Shown in pieces: positions 16,024 through 23,965 of a stretch of DNA of 42,649 bases (its first letter is position 1; every line of letters starts with the position of its first letter). The position numbers and the translations under genes were made by a program. The stretch spans positions 1-42,649 of the forward strand of contig JAMLJA010000028.1 of the NCBI GenBank assembly GCA_023953905.1. Direction: 5' to 3'. The stretch comes from Rhizobiaceae bacterium (lineage in GTDB: Bacteria > Pseudomonadota > Alphaproteobacteria > Rhizobiales > Rhizobiaceae). The notes under the pieces were generated by a model. The model was not told the DNA's origin and did not search any database. It saw nothing but the letters and a program-made list of their open reading frames with translations.

Positions 16024-16872
16024 ATGTTGCGCAATTCGCCGCCGGCGCGAGCCGACTTTGATGAACTCCGGCGACGCGCCGAGAATCTGCGCCGGCATAT
16101 GCTGACCATGGCGAGGGGGCGGGGCCAGGGATATATCGGACAGGGCCTCGGCATTGCTGACCTGCTAACCGTCCTCTACTTCCACGAATTGCGGTACGAC
16201 CCCGCCAATGTGCAGTGGGAAGGGCGCGACCGCTTCCTTCTGTCTACGGGGCATTATTCGATTGCGCTGTGGGCTGCACTTGCCGAAGCGGGAGTTCTGC
16301 CGGTGTCCGAGCTTTCGACATATGGCGCGGATGACAGCCGTCTGGAGATGTCGACATTGGACACGACGCCGGGCGTCGAACTGATCGGCGGCTCACTTGG
16401 GCATGGTCTGGGTCAGGGCGTGGGCCAGGCTCTCGGCTTGCGCATGGACGCTTCCGATGCGCGCGTCTTCGTCGAACTGTCGGATGGTGAGTTGCAGGAA
16501 GGTTCGACTTGGGAGGCCGCCATGTCGGCAAGCCATTTCCGGTTGGACAATCTCGTGGCGCTGGTCGATTGCAACGGAATTCAGGCCGACGGACCCGTTG
16601 TGCTCGACATGGAACCGGTCGGCGAGAAATGGCGCGCCTTCGGCTGGGATACGCAGGACATAGACGGCAACGATATCCCTTCTGTGGTCGCTGCGCTGGA
16701 GGCCGCGCGAAACGCAGACGGCAAGCCAAAGGCGATCGTGCTGCGCACCTTGCCCGGAAAGGGGGTGCCTCGCATCGAAACCAGTGAGAAGTCGCACTTT
16801 TTTCGGATCGATGTCGCGCAGTGGGAAGGAATTATTGCGGAGTTCGAGCAGAGCCTGGAGGCCACCCGATGA
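16024..16872 (+). CDS. Transketolase, N-terminal (thiamine-diphosphate-binding) subunit
   Basis: The 282-residue protein corresponds to the first half of transketolase. It carries the diphosphate/Mg2+ motif GDG-x-NN in modified form (LSDGELQEGSTWEAAMSASH, then LDNLVALVDCNG), the N-terminal RRHMLTMARGRGQGYIGQGL with the substrate-site histidine region, and ELIGGSLGHGLGQGVG. Two-gene transketolases are common in bacteria and archaea and in catabolic clusters, where they often act on unusual ketoses. It must pair with the C-terminal subunit encoded immediately downstream, whose ATG overlaps this stop. Acceptor and donor sugars are unknown. Confidence 0.9.
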   Translation: MLRNSPPARADFDELRRRAENLRRHMLTMARGRGQGYIGQGLGIADLLTVLYFHELRYDPANVQWEGRDRFLLSTGHYSIALWAALAEAGVLPVSELSTYGADDSRLEMSTLDTTPGVELIGGSLGHGLGQGVGQALGLRMDASDARVFVELSDGELQEGSTWEAAMSASHFRLDNLVALVDCNGIQADGPVVLDMEPVGEKWRAFGWDTQDIDGNDIPSVVAALEAARNADGKPKAIVLRTLPGKGVPRIETSEKSHFFRIDVAQWEGIIAEFEQSLEATR

Positions 16873-17867
16873 GCGCGGTGCCACAGGGTGGACGCACCCT
16901 CGCAATGGGCGAGGACGAGAGCACGCAGGGCGCGCGCAGACACGTCGATGCGCCGTTCGGGCATGCTTTGGCGCGTCTCGCTGCCGATAACCCCGCAATC
17001 GTGGGGCTGACGGCTGATCTCGGCAAGTATACGGATATTCATCCGTTTCGGGACGCTTTCCCCAACCGCTTTTTCAATGTCGGAATGGCCGAACAAAATC
17101 TCGTTGCCGTCGCCGCTGGTCTGGCGCGCACGGGCAAGACGGTTTTTGCCACCACCTATGGCGTGTTTGCTTCGCGCCGCGCCTATGATTTCGTCGCGAT
17201 TGGGTGCGCACACTCCAATCTGGATGTGAAAATCGTGGCCGGCTTGCCGGGATTGACCACCGGCTACGGCGGCACACATCAGGCCATCGAGGATCTCGCG
17301 CTGATGCGCATGATCCCCAATCTTGTCGTCATCGACCCCTGCGACGCCGTGGAGCTTCAGTCAGCCACCGAGGCAATCGCCGCCTACAAGGGGTCGGTCT
17401 ATATGCGCTTGCCGCGCGGGCAGGTGCCCGTCGTTCTTCATGAAGGCTATCGCTTCGAAATCGGCAAGGCGCAACATCTGAGACAGGGCGGGACCGTCGG
17501 CATTGTATCGACCGGAATGATGACGGAGCGCGCTCTGGATGCCGCTGCAGCCCTTGGTGAAAGCGGCGTTTCTGTTGCAGTGCTGCATGTCCCGACGATC
17601 AAACCCTTCGATGCGAGGACGGTCGTCGCGTTTGCCGCTGGCGTTGAGCATCTTGTGACAGCGGAAAATCATGTCGTTTCAGGTGGCCTCGGCTCTCTGG
17701 TGGCAGAGACACTGTTCAATGCAGGCGTGACGCGACCGCTCACGCGGATCGGCTTGCCCGACCGTTTCATCGAATGCGGGGCGGTACCGACTTTGCAGGC
17801 CAGATATGGGCTCTCGCTTGAGGCGGTGATCGGGACGGTCGGCTCGTTGGTCAAAGGTGCATCATGA
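16869..17867 (+). CDS. Transketolase, C-terminal (pyrimidine-binding) subunit
   Basis: From ATG 16869, which overlaps the previous stop (ATGA), the product has 332 residues. It contains the pyrimidine-binding part with FFNVGMAEQNLVAVAAGLAR, including the catalytic Glu that activates the thiazolium ring, then FVAIGCAHSNLDVKIVAG, GLTTGYGGTHQAIEDLALMR (conserved substrate-site histidine) and a C-terminal transketolase domain with TGMMTERALDAAAAL and ENHVVSGGLGSLVAETL. Together with the upstream subunit it should form an active heterotetramer. The gene overlaps the dehydratase start by 4 bp. A DXS-like or other 2-ketose-cleaving activity cannot be excluded from sequence. Confidence 0.9.
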   Translation: MSAVPQGGRTLAMGEDESTQGARRHVDAPFGHALARLAADNPAIVGLTADLGKYTDIHPFRDAFPNRFFNVGMAEQNLVAVAAGLARTGKTVFATTYGVFASRRAYDFVAIGCAHSNLDVKIVAGLPGLTTGYGGTHQAIEDLALMRMIPNLVVIDPCDAVELQSATEAIAAYKGSVYMRLPRGQVPVVLHEGYRFEIGKAQHLRQGGTVGIVSTGMMTERALDAAAALGESGVSVAVLHVPTIKPFDARTVVAFAAGVEHLVTAENHVVSGGLGSLVAETLFNAGVTRPLTRIGLPDRFIECGAVPTLQARYGLSLEAVIGTVGSLVKGAS

Positions 17868-19033
17868 AGATAGTCGATATCGAAACCTACGCCGTCGGCG
17901 CGGGCTGGAAGAACTGGCTCTTTGTCCGGGTGATTACCGACACCGGACTTCATGGCATCGGGGAGGGCACACTCAACGGCTTTATCAAGACGACCGAAGC
18001 TGGCGTGCACGAGCTCAAGCACATCGCGATCGGTCAAGATCCCCGCCGCATCAACGAGCTTTCGAAAAGACTGCTCGACAGCGTCTCGCTAGACGGCGGC
18101 CACATTCACCGCACTGTCATCGCAGCAATCGAGGTCGCATGCTGGGATATTCTGGGCAAAAGCCTTGGCGTGCCGATCCACCAATTGCTCGGCGGGCGGG
18201 TGCGCGACAGCGTTATTGGATATGCCAATGGCTGGTATCGCACCGAGCGCACCCCCGAGGCGTTTCTGGAAGCCGCCCGCGCGGTCATGGATAAGGGCTT
18301 CAAGGCGTTCAAGCTCGATCCGTTCGGAACGGCTCAAGGTTTCATCTCGAAGGAAGAACTCGATCTTTCGCATGACATCTGCAGAATGCTGCGCGACCGG
18401 CTTCCCGCCGATACGCGCATTCTTATTGACGTCCATGCCCGGTTCACTGGAATTGCGGCCCTGCAAGCCGCGCAGCGATTTGCCGATCTGGACATCTACT
18501 GGTGGGAGGAGCCGACATCTCGCGATCGGCAGGAAACTGTCCATGAGATGGCGCTTCGATCGCCCATCCCGGTCGCGACCGGGGAAATGTATGACACCGT
18601 CGGCCAGTTCTACGCTCTCGCGCAAGGGGGAGGCGTCAACATCTTTCAACCCGAACCGATGTCCCTCGGAGGTATCGCGCCGACCATGCAGGTGGCGGCG
18701 ATCGCCTTCGGTCATGGCAGCGTGATCGCTCCACACCAGAGCGGTGGGCCGGTTGCGACCGCAGTCTGCCTTCAACTCGCGGCGGCAGTGCCAAACTTCC
18801 TGATCCAGGAGCATTTCGATGCGTTCAACGACCCATGGACACGCGAACTCGTGACCTGGCATCCGAGCGTCGACCCGGATAATGGTCATCTCTCGCTTCC
18901 AGACGCGCCCGGCCTCGGCATCGACCTCAATCTTGATGCGATCAAGGAGCATCCCTACGATCCACATGCCTATCTGAACGTCCACACCGAAGGGTGGGAG
19001 CGACGGCTCGGGACAGGTCGCAACGCGAAATAG
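17864..19033 (+). CDS. Enolase-superfamily sugar-acid dehydratase, galactonate dehydratase-like
   Basis: The 389-residue enzyme belongs to the mandelate racemase / galactonate dehydratase branch. The N-terminal capping domain (1-125) begins MKIVDIETYAVGAGWKNWLF; the barrel carries FKLDPFG (Lys150), metal ligands Asp189 in LIDVHARF, Glu215/Glu216 in WWEEP and Glu241 in ATGEMYD, and the general acid/base His191 and His291 (IAPHQSGGPV). This arrangement is that of dehydratases making 2-keto-3-deoxy acids from aldonic acids. Which aldonate is used is not evident; galactonate itself is only one option, as no KDGal kinase or aldolase is nearby. It overlaps the transketolase gene by 4 bp and ends the operon at a hairpin. 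Confidence 0.88.
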   Translation: MKIVDIETYAVGAGWKNWLFVRVITDTGLHGIGEGTLNGFIKTTEAGVHELKHIAIGQDPRRINELSKRLLDSVSLDGGHIHRTVIAAIEVACWDILGKSLGVPIHQLLGGRVRDSVIGYANGWYRTERTPEAFLEAARAVMDKGFKAFKLDPFGTAQGFISKEELDLSHDICRMLRDRLPADTRILIDVHARFTGIAALQAAQRFADLDIYWWEEPTSRDRQETVHEMALRSPIPVATGEMYDTVGQFYALAQGGGVNIFQPEPMSLGGIAPTMQVAAIAFGHGSVIAPHQSGGPVATAVCLQLAAAVPNFLIQEHFDAFNDPWTRELVTWHPSVDPDNGHLSLPDAPGLGIDLNLDAIKEHPYDPHAYLNVHTEGWERRLGTGRNAK

Positions 19034-19055
19034 GCGCGATGTGCCGGGGCGAATG

Positions 19056-19076
19056 GAGGCCGCCCTCAGCGGCCTC
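19056..19076. terminator. Bidirectional terminator-like hairpin between convergent genes
   Basis: A perfect 8-bp inverted repeat GAGGCCGC/GCGGCCTC with a 5-nt loop lies between the stops of the dehydratase (19033) and the leftward hydroxyacid dehydrogenase (19089). There is no U tract, so it may need Rho or act as a message stabiliser. Confidence 0.5.
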
Positions 19077-19088
19077 AACCCCGATAGT

Positions 19089-20111
19089 TCAGGCAGCGCG
19101 CGCCTTGAGGTCGATGGCGTCACGGTTGACGCAGTTCATCAGAACGCCTTCCCGCAAATAACTTACAATCACTTCTATTGCCTTGCGCTGCATGTCCTCA
19201 AGCGCGGAGGGACTATAGAATGCCGCGTGCGGGCTGAGCACGAGCTTGCCATCCGTCCACTCTTCGCGGTTGCGATAGGCGCGGATCAATGCATGGTCGC
19301 CGTCCGCGGGTTCCGTGGGCAACACATCCAGCCCGGCGCCAGCAATCCTGCCTTCTCGAAGCGCCTCGGTGAGCGCGTCGAGGTCGACCACCGGGCCACG
19401 AGCCGTGTTGATCACAATGAGATCAGGCTTGGCCCTGGCGAGTGATGTCCCGCCGATCATGCCTTTGGTCTCCTCATTGAGAGGCGTGTGGATGGAAAGG
19501 ATATCGGCACGCGCCATCACCTCGTCGAGACTGCGCACGCGCTCATAGCCGACCGCTAGTTCGGCGCCGTTGGGCAGATAGGGGTCATAGAAAATGACCT
19601 TCATATCGAATGCAGCAGCGCGCCTGGCTGCCGCCAAGCCGATCCGCCCAAGCCCGAGAACCGCGAACGTCTGTCCGCGCAGGCGCCGCACGCGTGGCGC
19701 GGAAGCGTAGCTCCATCCGTCCGCGCGATCGCGAATGGCTTCCTGATAACTTGCTGTGCCACGGGTCAATGTCAGCAGCAACGCAATCGCATGGTCCGCC
19801 ACTTCTGTCGTGCCGTAGTCGGGTACATTGCAGACTGGCACGTTCCGGGCGCTCCATTCCGAAAGGTTGATCGTGTCGTAGCCCACACCTTCTCTCACCA
19901 CGATCTTGCAGCGCTCGAATGCTTCGGCAGGCACGCCGATGGCGATGGATGCAGCGCAGTTGATGACGGCATCGGCCATGCGGCACCGTTCGAGGCTCGG
20001 GGGGGCAGACGCCTCCGCACCGGAGCGGTGTATGTCGAAAGTCACATCCGACCCGAACGCCTGGTAGAGCGCTGTGTCCGGGGCGTATGTGTTCACTTTC
20101 AGAATGCGCAT
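19089..20111 (-). CDS. D-2-hydroxyacid dehydrogenase (C-terminal-binding-protein-like)
   Basis: A 340-residue NAD(P)-dependent dehydrogenase of the D-isomer-specific family. The nucleotide-binding motif GLGRIG lies at 153-158, followed by the acidic FYDPY (Asp176) that favours NAD. Catalytic residues are Arg238 (INTARGPVVD), Glu267 (LDVLPTEP) and His295 (LSPHAAFYS). The N-terminal half contains EGVGYDTINLSEWSARNVPV and DYGTTEVADHAIALLLTL, typical of the CtBP/phosphoglycerate-dehydrogenase-like subgroup. It probably interconverts a 2-hydroxy acid and a 2-keto acid arising in the pathway. It is transcribed divergently from the FCD-type regulator, with 67 bp between starts and a palindrome (20159-20172) in that gap. 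Confidence 0.88.
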   Translation of the reverse strand: MRILKVNTYAPDTALYQAFGSDVTFDIHRSGAEASAPPSLERCRMADAVINCAASIAIGVPAEAFERCKIVVREGVGYDTINLSEWSARNVPVCNVPDYGTTEVADHAIALLLTLTRGTASYQEAIRDRADGWSYASAPRVRRLRGQTFAVLGLGRIGLAAARRAAAFDMKVIFYDPYLPNGAELAVGYERVRSLDEVMARADILSIHTPLNEETKGMIGGTSLARAKPDLIVINTARGPVVDLDALTEALREGRIAGAGLDVLPTEPADGDHALIRAYRNREEWTDGKLVLSPHAAFYSPSALEDMQRKAIEVIVSYLREGVLMNCVNRDAIDLKARAA

Positions 20112-20158
20112 GATTCCCTCCGGTTTGGCATGCCGCCGAGGCTGGCGGTGGTTTGCGG

Positions 20159-20172
20159 TTGATTGTATTCAA
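20159..20172. promoter_or_regulatory. Putative operator of the FCD-type GntR regulator
   Basis: The inverted repeat TTGATTGTATTCAA (arms TTGA/TCAA) lies in the divergent gap, 7 bp before the regulator's ATG. Its ATTGTA core recurs in the palindrome ATTGTAAACAAT at 20926, upstream of the next gene. FCD-type regulators usually bind short AT-rich palindromes of this kind next to their own genes. Confidence 0.45.
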
Positions 20173-20178
20173 GGGGCG

Positions 20179-20868
20179 ATGAACCAGGATGTGTTTGACC
20201 TTGCGCCCAGGCCGCGCCGCGTCTTGACCGACGATGTCGTCGACGCGCTGCGCGCGTCGATACTTGCGGGGAAAATTCCGCCCGGTTCTCGGCTGATCGA
20301 GGAAGATCTCGCGGAAATGCTGAAAGTCAGCCGTGGTCCCGTTCGACAGGCCATCTTCAGGCTTCAACAAGAGGGGCTCGTTGTCCACGAACCTCATCGC
20401 GGCGCGACTGTTTGCGAAGTCTCCGAGGATGATGTCGCCGACATCTATAGCCTGCGCCTCGCTCTCGAGCGTCTGGCCGTCGAGCACGCCGCGCGCAAAG
20501 CAGGCCCGGAAGAATACGCTGGTGTAGAGGCGGTTCTGACGCGTTTCGTGGTCACGCCGCATACCGACATCGACAGGCGGCGTGTTGCGGAGCTCGACAT
20601 CGACTTTCACGATGCGATCTTTCGCGCGGCACGCAGTCGAAGGCTCTACAGGGCGTGGGAGACACTGCGTTCCCAGCTCATGATGTTTCTCATGCTGCGT
20701 GATGCCTTGCCCGACGATTATCTGGAAAGTTGGCATCGAGATCATCTTCGCCTGCTCGACGCAATCCGATCGCGTGACGTCAAGGCCGCTGACGCGGTGC
20801 TCTTGGAACACGTGGACAGCGCAAGGAAGCGGCTGCTCGCCATTCTTCGGGCGAACCGCACAACCTAG
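20179..20868 (+). CDS. GntR-family regulator with FCD ligand domain
   Basis: From ATG 20179 the regulator has 229 residues. The winged helix covers about 12-75 (LTDDVVDALRASILAGKIPP, IEEDLAEMLKVSRGPVRQAI, FRLQQEGLVV). The all-helical FCD domain follows (about 85-220), with VADIYSLRLALERLAVEHAA, ELDIDFHDAIFRAARSRRLY and SWHRDHLRLLDAIRSRDVKA; the Asp and His residues of these segments form the metal-carboxylate site, so the effector is likely an organic acid such as an aldonate or keto acid. It lies between the divergent hydroxyacid dehydrogenase and the enolase-superfamily gene 249 bp downstream, with candidate palindromes before both. Confidence 0.9.
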   Translation: MNQDVFDLAPRPRRVLTDDVVDALRASILAGKIPPGSRLIEEDLAEMLKVSRGPVRQAIFRLQQEGLVVHEPHRGATVCEVSEDDVADIYSLRLALERLAVEHAARKAGPEEYAGVEAVLTRFVVTPHTDIDRRRVAELDIDFHDAIFRAARSRRLYRAWETLRSQLMMFLMLRDALPDDYLESWHRDHLRLLDAIRSRDVKAADAVLLEHVDSARKRLLAILRANRTT

Positions 20869-20925
20869 CCCCTTTCTCGAGTGTACGCGACTTGACATGA
20901 CGTTGTTAATACGCACACTTTCAGG

Positions 20926-20944
20926 ATTGTAAACAATAAACAAT
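20926..20944. promoter_or_regulatory. Palindrome plus direct repeat upstream of the second dehydratase gene
   Basis: ATTGTAAACAAT (20926-20937, arms ATTGT/ACAAT) overlaps a tandem AAACAAT-AAACAAT (20931-20944). It resembles the site at 20159-20172 and lies about 175 bp upstream of the next gene, so it may be a second binding site of the FCD-type regulator. Confidence 0.45.
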
Positions 20945-21117
20945 AGTAGCGCAGTTCATGCTGTACTGGTGCAGCTGGCGTCCGGCAACCCGCTTCTTGA
21001 CCGGAAAGATGCTTGGGCGCAGCTTCACTCGGTTGCAGATGATCAGCGACCAGTTGACCCGGCGGCCAGCCATCGTCTGAACAACCTCATTTGCGTGTCA
21101 GCCTTGGGAGGGACGGG

Positions 21118-22389
21118 GTGAAAATCACCAAAATCGAGACCATCTGGTTCGAAGCGCAGCCACTGAAGGTCTGGCAACAGCAAAATCCAAAGGCGAGGCA
21201 AGCTCTGCCGAACAATCTCTGGATTCGCGTTCATACCGACAACGGCATGTCAGGCATCGGCGAGACCTATTATCTGCCGCGCGCGGTCGCCGCGATTGTC
21301 CACGACATCTATGCGCCGCTGCTGATCGGTCGCGATCCGCGCGACATCGAGAATCACTGGCAGAACATGTTTTCGCTGGCCAGCTTCTGCGGCGCAATGG
21401 GCGCGGAAATGCGCGCCATTTCGGCCTTGGACGTCGCATTGTGGGATCTGGTCGGCCAGATCGCGGGCCTGCCGATCTACAACCTTCTGGGCGGGCGCAG
21501 CCGCGATCGCATCCGCGTCTACAACACCTGCGTCGGCTACGGCAAATACCCCGATCTCCATGCGTGGCAGAACGGTCGAGCGGGAGAGTTGGCAGAAGAC
21601 CTGCTCAAGCAGGATGTCACGGCCATGAAGATATGGCCCTTCGATCAGTTTGGGCCAGGATTGGCGGGGCCGGAAGACGAGCGTGGTCAGACGATGGTCT
21701 GGGGTGCGGTGACGGCTGCCGGCACTCGTGGCCTCGGCATTTCCAATGACGATCTTAAGGCCGGCATTGCGATCCTCGAAGACATTCGCTGCGCGGTCGG
21801 CGACCGGATGCAGATCGCGATCGAGGGGCATTGTCGCTGGGACCTGCCGTCTTCCATCAAGATCGCCCGCGCATTGGAGCCCTACGACGTGATGTGGCTC
21901 GAAGAGATCATGCCGTCCGACAATGTCGATGCTTTCTCCCGGCTGCGGTCGGAGACGACCGTTCCGATCTGCCAGAGCGAACGTGTGTTCACACGTTTTG
22001 GCTTCAGGCAGTGGATCGAGAAATCCGCGACCGATATCGTGATGATGGATTTGTCGTGGGGAGGGGGCCTTACCGAGGGACGAAAGGTTGCTGCGATGGC
22101 CGACACCGCCATGCTGCCTTTCACCTGTCACGACACTATCGGACCCGTCGCGCTTTGGGCGGCCACCCATATGCTGCTCAATGCGCCCAACGGCCTGATC
22201 ATGGAGATGGTGCGCGGCTACATCGATGGATGGTACAACGATGTGGTCGAAGATCAGATCCAACTCGTCGATGGCAGACTGGTCCTTCCGGATCGTCCGG
22301 GACTGGGAACGCGCCTGCGCGACGACCTTTTTGCCAGGCCCAACGCGCGTGTCGAAGTTACGACGGAAGAGGGGCTGAAGGTGTGGTGA
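21118..22389 (+). CDS. Enolase-superfamily (mandelate racemase/muconate lactonising) enzyme, probable dehydratase
   Basis: GTG 21118, with GGGAGG about 6 nt upstream, gives 423 residues; the longer TTG start is not needed. The capping domain starts MKITKIETIWFEAQPLKVWQ and includes GIGETYYLPRA. Barrel residues: Lys171 in AMKIWPFD, first metal ligand Glu236 with His238 in AIEGHCRWD (most dehydratases have Asp at the first place), Glu262/Glu263 in WLEEIMP, Glu288 in CQSERVFTR and acid/base His338 in FTCHDTIGPV. It is distinct from the enzyme at 17864. A sugar-acid dehydratase role is inferred from family and context; racemase or epimerase activity is possible. It probably answers to the FCD-type regulator upstream. 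Confidence 0.82.
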   Translation: MKITKIETIWFEAQPLKVWQQQNPKARQALPNNLWIRVHTDNGMSGIGETYYLPRAVAAIVHDIYAPLLIGRDPRDIENHWQNMFSLASFCGAMGAEMRAISALDVALWDLVGQIAGLPIYNLLGGRSRDRIRVYNTCVGYGKYPDLHAWQNGRAGELAEDLLKQDVTAMKIWPFDQFGPGLAGPEDERGQTMVWGAVTAAGTRGLGISNDDLKAGIAILEDIRCAVGDRMQIAIEGHCRWDLPSSIKIARALEPYDVMWLEEIMPSDNVDAFSRLRSETTVPICQSERVFTRFGFRQWIEKSATDIVMMDLSWGGGLTEGRKVAAMADTAMLPFTCHDTIGPVALWAATHMLLNAPNGLIMEMVRGYIDGWYNDVVEDQIQLVDGRLVLPDRPGLGTRLRDDLFARPNARVEVTTEEGLKVW

Positions 22390-22391
22390 CG

Positions 22392-22425
22392 AGCCTCCTC
22401 ATACCCCCGACTTTGGGGTGAGGCT
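22392..22425. terminator. Hairpin between convergent genes
   Basis: AGCCTC (22392-22397) pairs with GAGGCT (22420-22425), enclosing a second pairing of ACCCC with GGGGT. It lies between the stop of the enolase-superfamily gene and the end of the leftward SDR operon and may terminate transcription from both sides. No U tract. Confidence 0.45.
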
Positions 22426-22497
22426 GGGTTAGCTCTGGTCACTCGGGCAAAGCTCTCGCGATTTGCCGCTGAAAACTCATTCTGCTCAGACCCTTCG

Positions 22498-23274
22498 CTA
22501 GAACATATATCCGGCGGTCCACCCTCCATCCACCATGAGCAGATGCCCGGTCATATATGAATTCTGGGGAGCTGACAGGAACAGAATGCCTTCGGCAATC
22601 TCCTCCACATAGGCTGGCCTGCCAAGCGGAATGTGGTTCATGAAACCCGCCATCTGGGCGCGAAAAGAGCCGTCTTCGCCATAGAACAACTGCCTTGTTC
22701 CTTCCGTCAGGACGGACCCGGGCGCCAGCGAATTGACCAGAATGCCCTTCGACCCAAGCTCAAGCGCCATTGCTCGCGTGAGATGGATAATTCCGGCCTT
22801 GGCTGCCGCAAACGCACATTGCAGGCGCAGCGCCGTGACGCCGACGACGGACGCAATGTTGATAATTCTGCCATGCCCCTGCGCCACCATCGGCTGCAGC
22901 GCGGCCTGACTGACGACATAGAGCCCGTCGAGGTCTATACCGACGATCCGATGCCATTCTTCCTTGGGAAACCGGTCGATCTCCACCCGGTCCTTGAAGG
23001 TATTGACGCCCGCATTGTTCACGAGAACGTCGATCTTGCCGAACTTCGCGACCGCGGCCTGGACCGCGCGTTCGGCATCTTCGGGGTTGCGAACGTCCAT
23101 TCTCACCGCGATTGCACCTGGCAACTCGCCCGCAACGGCGCGCGCGCCATCCTCGTTGATATCTGCCACGACCACGGATGCGCCGTTGGCGGCAAGCAGG
23201 TGAGACGTAGCGCGCCCTATGCCACCCGCGCCGCCGGTGACAAAGATGACCTGTCCTGAGAGATCAGCGCGCAT
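22498..23274 (-). CDS. SDR-family protein with catalytic Tyr replaced by Phe
   Basis: The 258-residue protein is a classical SDR in outline: cofactor loop TGGAGGIG at 13-20, acidic Asp38 (VADIN) favouring NAD, NNAG at 86-89, Ser142 (INIASVV) and Lys159. The usual Tyr of YxxxK is Phe155: the segment reads LQCAFAAAKAG, and the codon (22812-22810 on the minus strand) is TTT. Without the tyrosine hydroxyl, normal dehydrogenase chemistry is unlikely, so it may be a partner subunit, act on an unusual substrate, or carry a real mutation. It is last of the E1-fusion operon, 59 bp behind the other SDR-like gene, and the two share the C-terminal pattern YMTGH..(2-3)..VDGGW. Confidence 0.85.
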   Translation of the reverse strand: MRADLSGQVIFVTGGAGGIGRATSHLLAANGASVVVADINEDGARAVAGELPGAIAVRMDVRNPEDAERAVQAAVAKFGKIDVLVNNAGVNTFKDRVEIDRFPKEEWHRIVGIDLDGLYVVSQAALQPMVAQGHGRIINIASVVGVTALRLQCAFAAAKAGIIHLTRAMALELGSKGILVNSLAPGSVLTEGTRQLFYGEDGSFRAQMAGFMNHIPLGRPAYVEEIAEGILFLSAPQNSYMTGHLLMVDGGWTAGYMF

Positions 23275-23333
23275 GTTCTGGTTCCGGGTATGTCAGCGGG
23301 AGTGTCGAGCAAGATTCCGGCATGATCGTCATC

Positions 23334-23942
23334 TCAGAAATCTCGCGCATAGCCGACCGCCCAGCCGCCATCGACGGCGAGTGTGTGGCCGGTCATATAT
23401 CCGTTGTCGGGATCGGCCGCGAATAGGACGGCTGCGATGATCTCTTCCAGCGTGGCGGCGCGCTTGACCCCTGTGTGCTTCATGAAGCGCGAGGATGCGA
23501 TACCGTCATCGCCCTCACAGGCACCGACCGCGACTGCGTTGACGACCGTTGCAGGGGCAAGATCCATCGCGAGAGACCGCGTCATGGAAACAAGGCTGGC
23601 TTGGTCTGCCGAAAACTCCGAAAACCCTTTCACCGGCACCAGGCCTGCCGCGGACATGATCATCACCACCCTTTTGACGCGGCCCGCATACGCGCGCACC
23701 GCATTTGAGAAAGCCAGTCGTTCGGCTGAATTGCCTCGGTCGATGGCGGGCAGGCCATTTGCCCCTTCGCTGACAAGAACAAGGAGAAATGGATCTGGCG
23801 CGTCTGGAGAGGCGTCTTGTGCTGCAGGGTCTATATCGAAGATGGTCGCACCGTTCGCCGCCAGCGCTTCGCGTATCCCCGCTGTCAGCTGGCCTTGCGC
23901 GCCGCCTATCAGCGCGATCTTGCCTTTGAGGTCGATGTTCAA
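23334..23942 (-). CDS. Short, degenerate SDR-like protein
   Basis: At 202 residues this is about 50 shorter than a normal SDR. The Rossmann start is present but altered (KIALIGGAQGQLTAGIREAL, lacking TGxxxGxG), the NNAG strand is missing, Ser97 is kept (MIMSAAG), and the YxxxK pair is Phe110 and Gln114 (EFSADQASL). The C-terminus YMTGHTLAVDGGW is normal. Catalysis in the SDR manner is not expected; a structural or regulatory partner of the following SDR is one possibility. The frame is open and has no stop or shift, the 3' distance to the next gene is 59 bp, and the 5' distance to the Ldh gene is 23 bp, so it seems a maintained operon member. Confidence 0.78.
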   Translation of the reverse strand: MNIDLKGKIALIGGAQGQLTAGIREALAANGATIFDIDPAAQDASPDAPDPFLLVLVSEGANGLPAIDRGNSAERLAFSNAVRAYAGRVKRVVMIMSAAGLVPVKGFSEFSADQASLVSMTRSLAMDLAPATVVNAVAVGACEGDDGIASSRFMKHTGVKRAATLEEIIAAVLFAADPDNGYMTGHTLAVDGGWAVGYARDF

Positions 23943-23965
23943 GCTTTCCTCCCCATCACGTCCCG

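Noticed and set aside
19585..20943. 452-codon minus-strand frame covering the FCD-type regulator and part of the dehydrogenase
   Set aside because: It overlaps two well-supported genes and its translation matches neither family; it is an antisense shadow.
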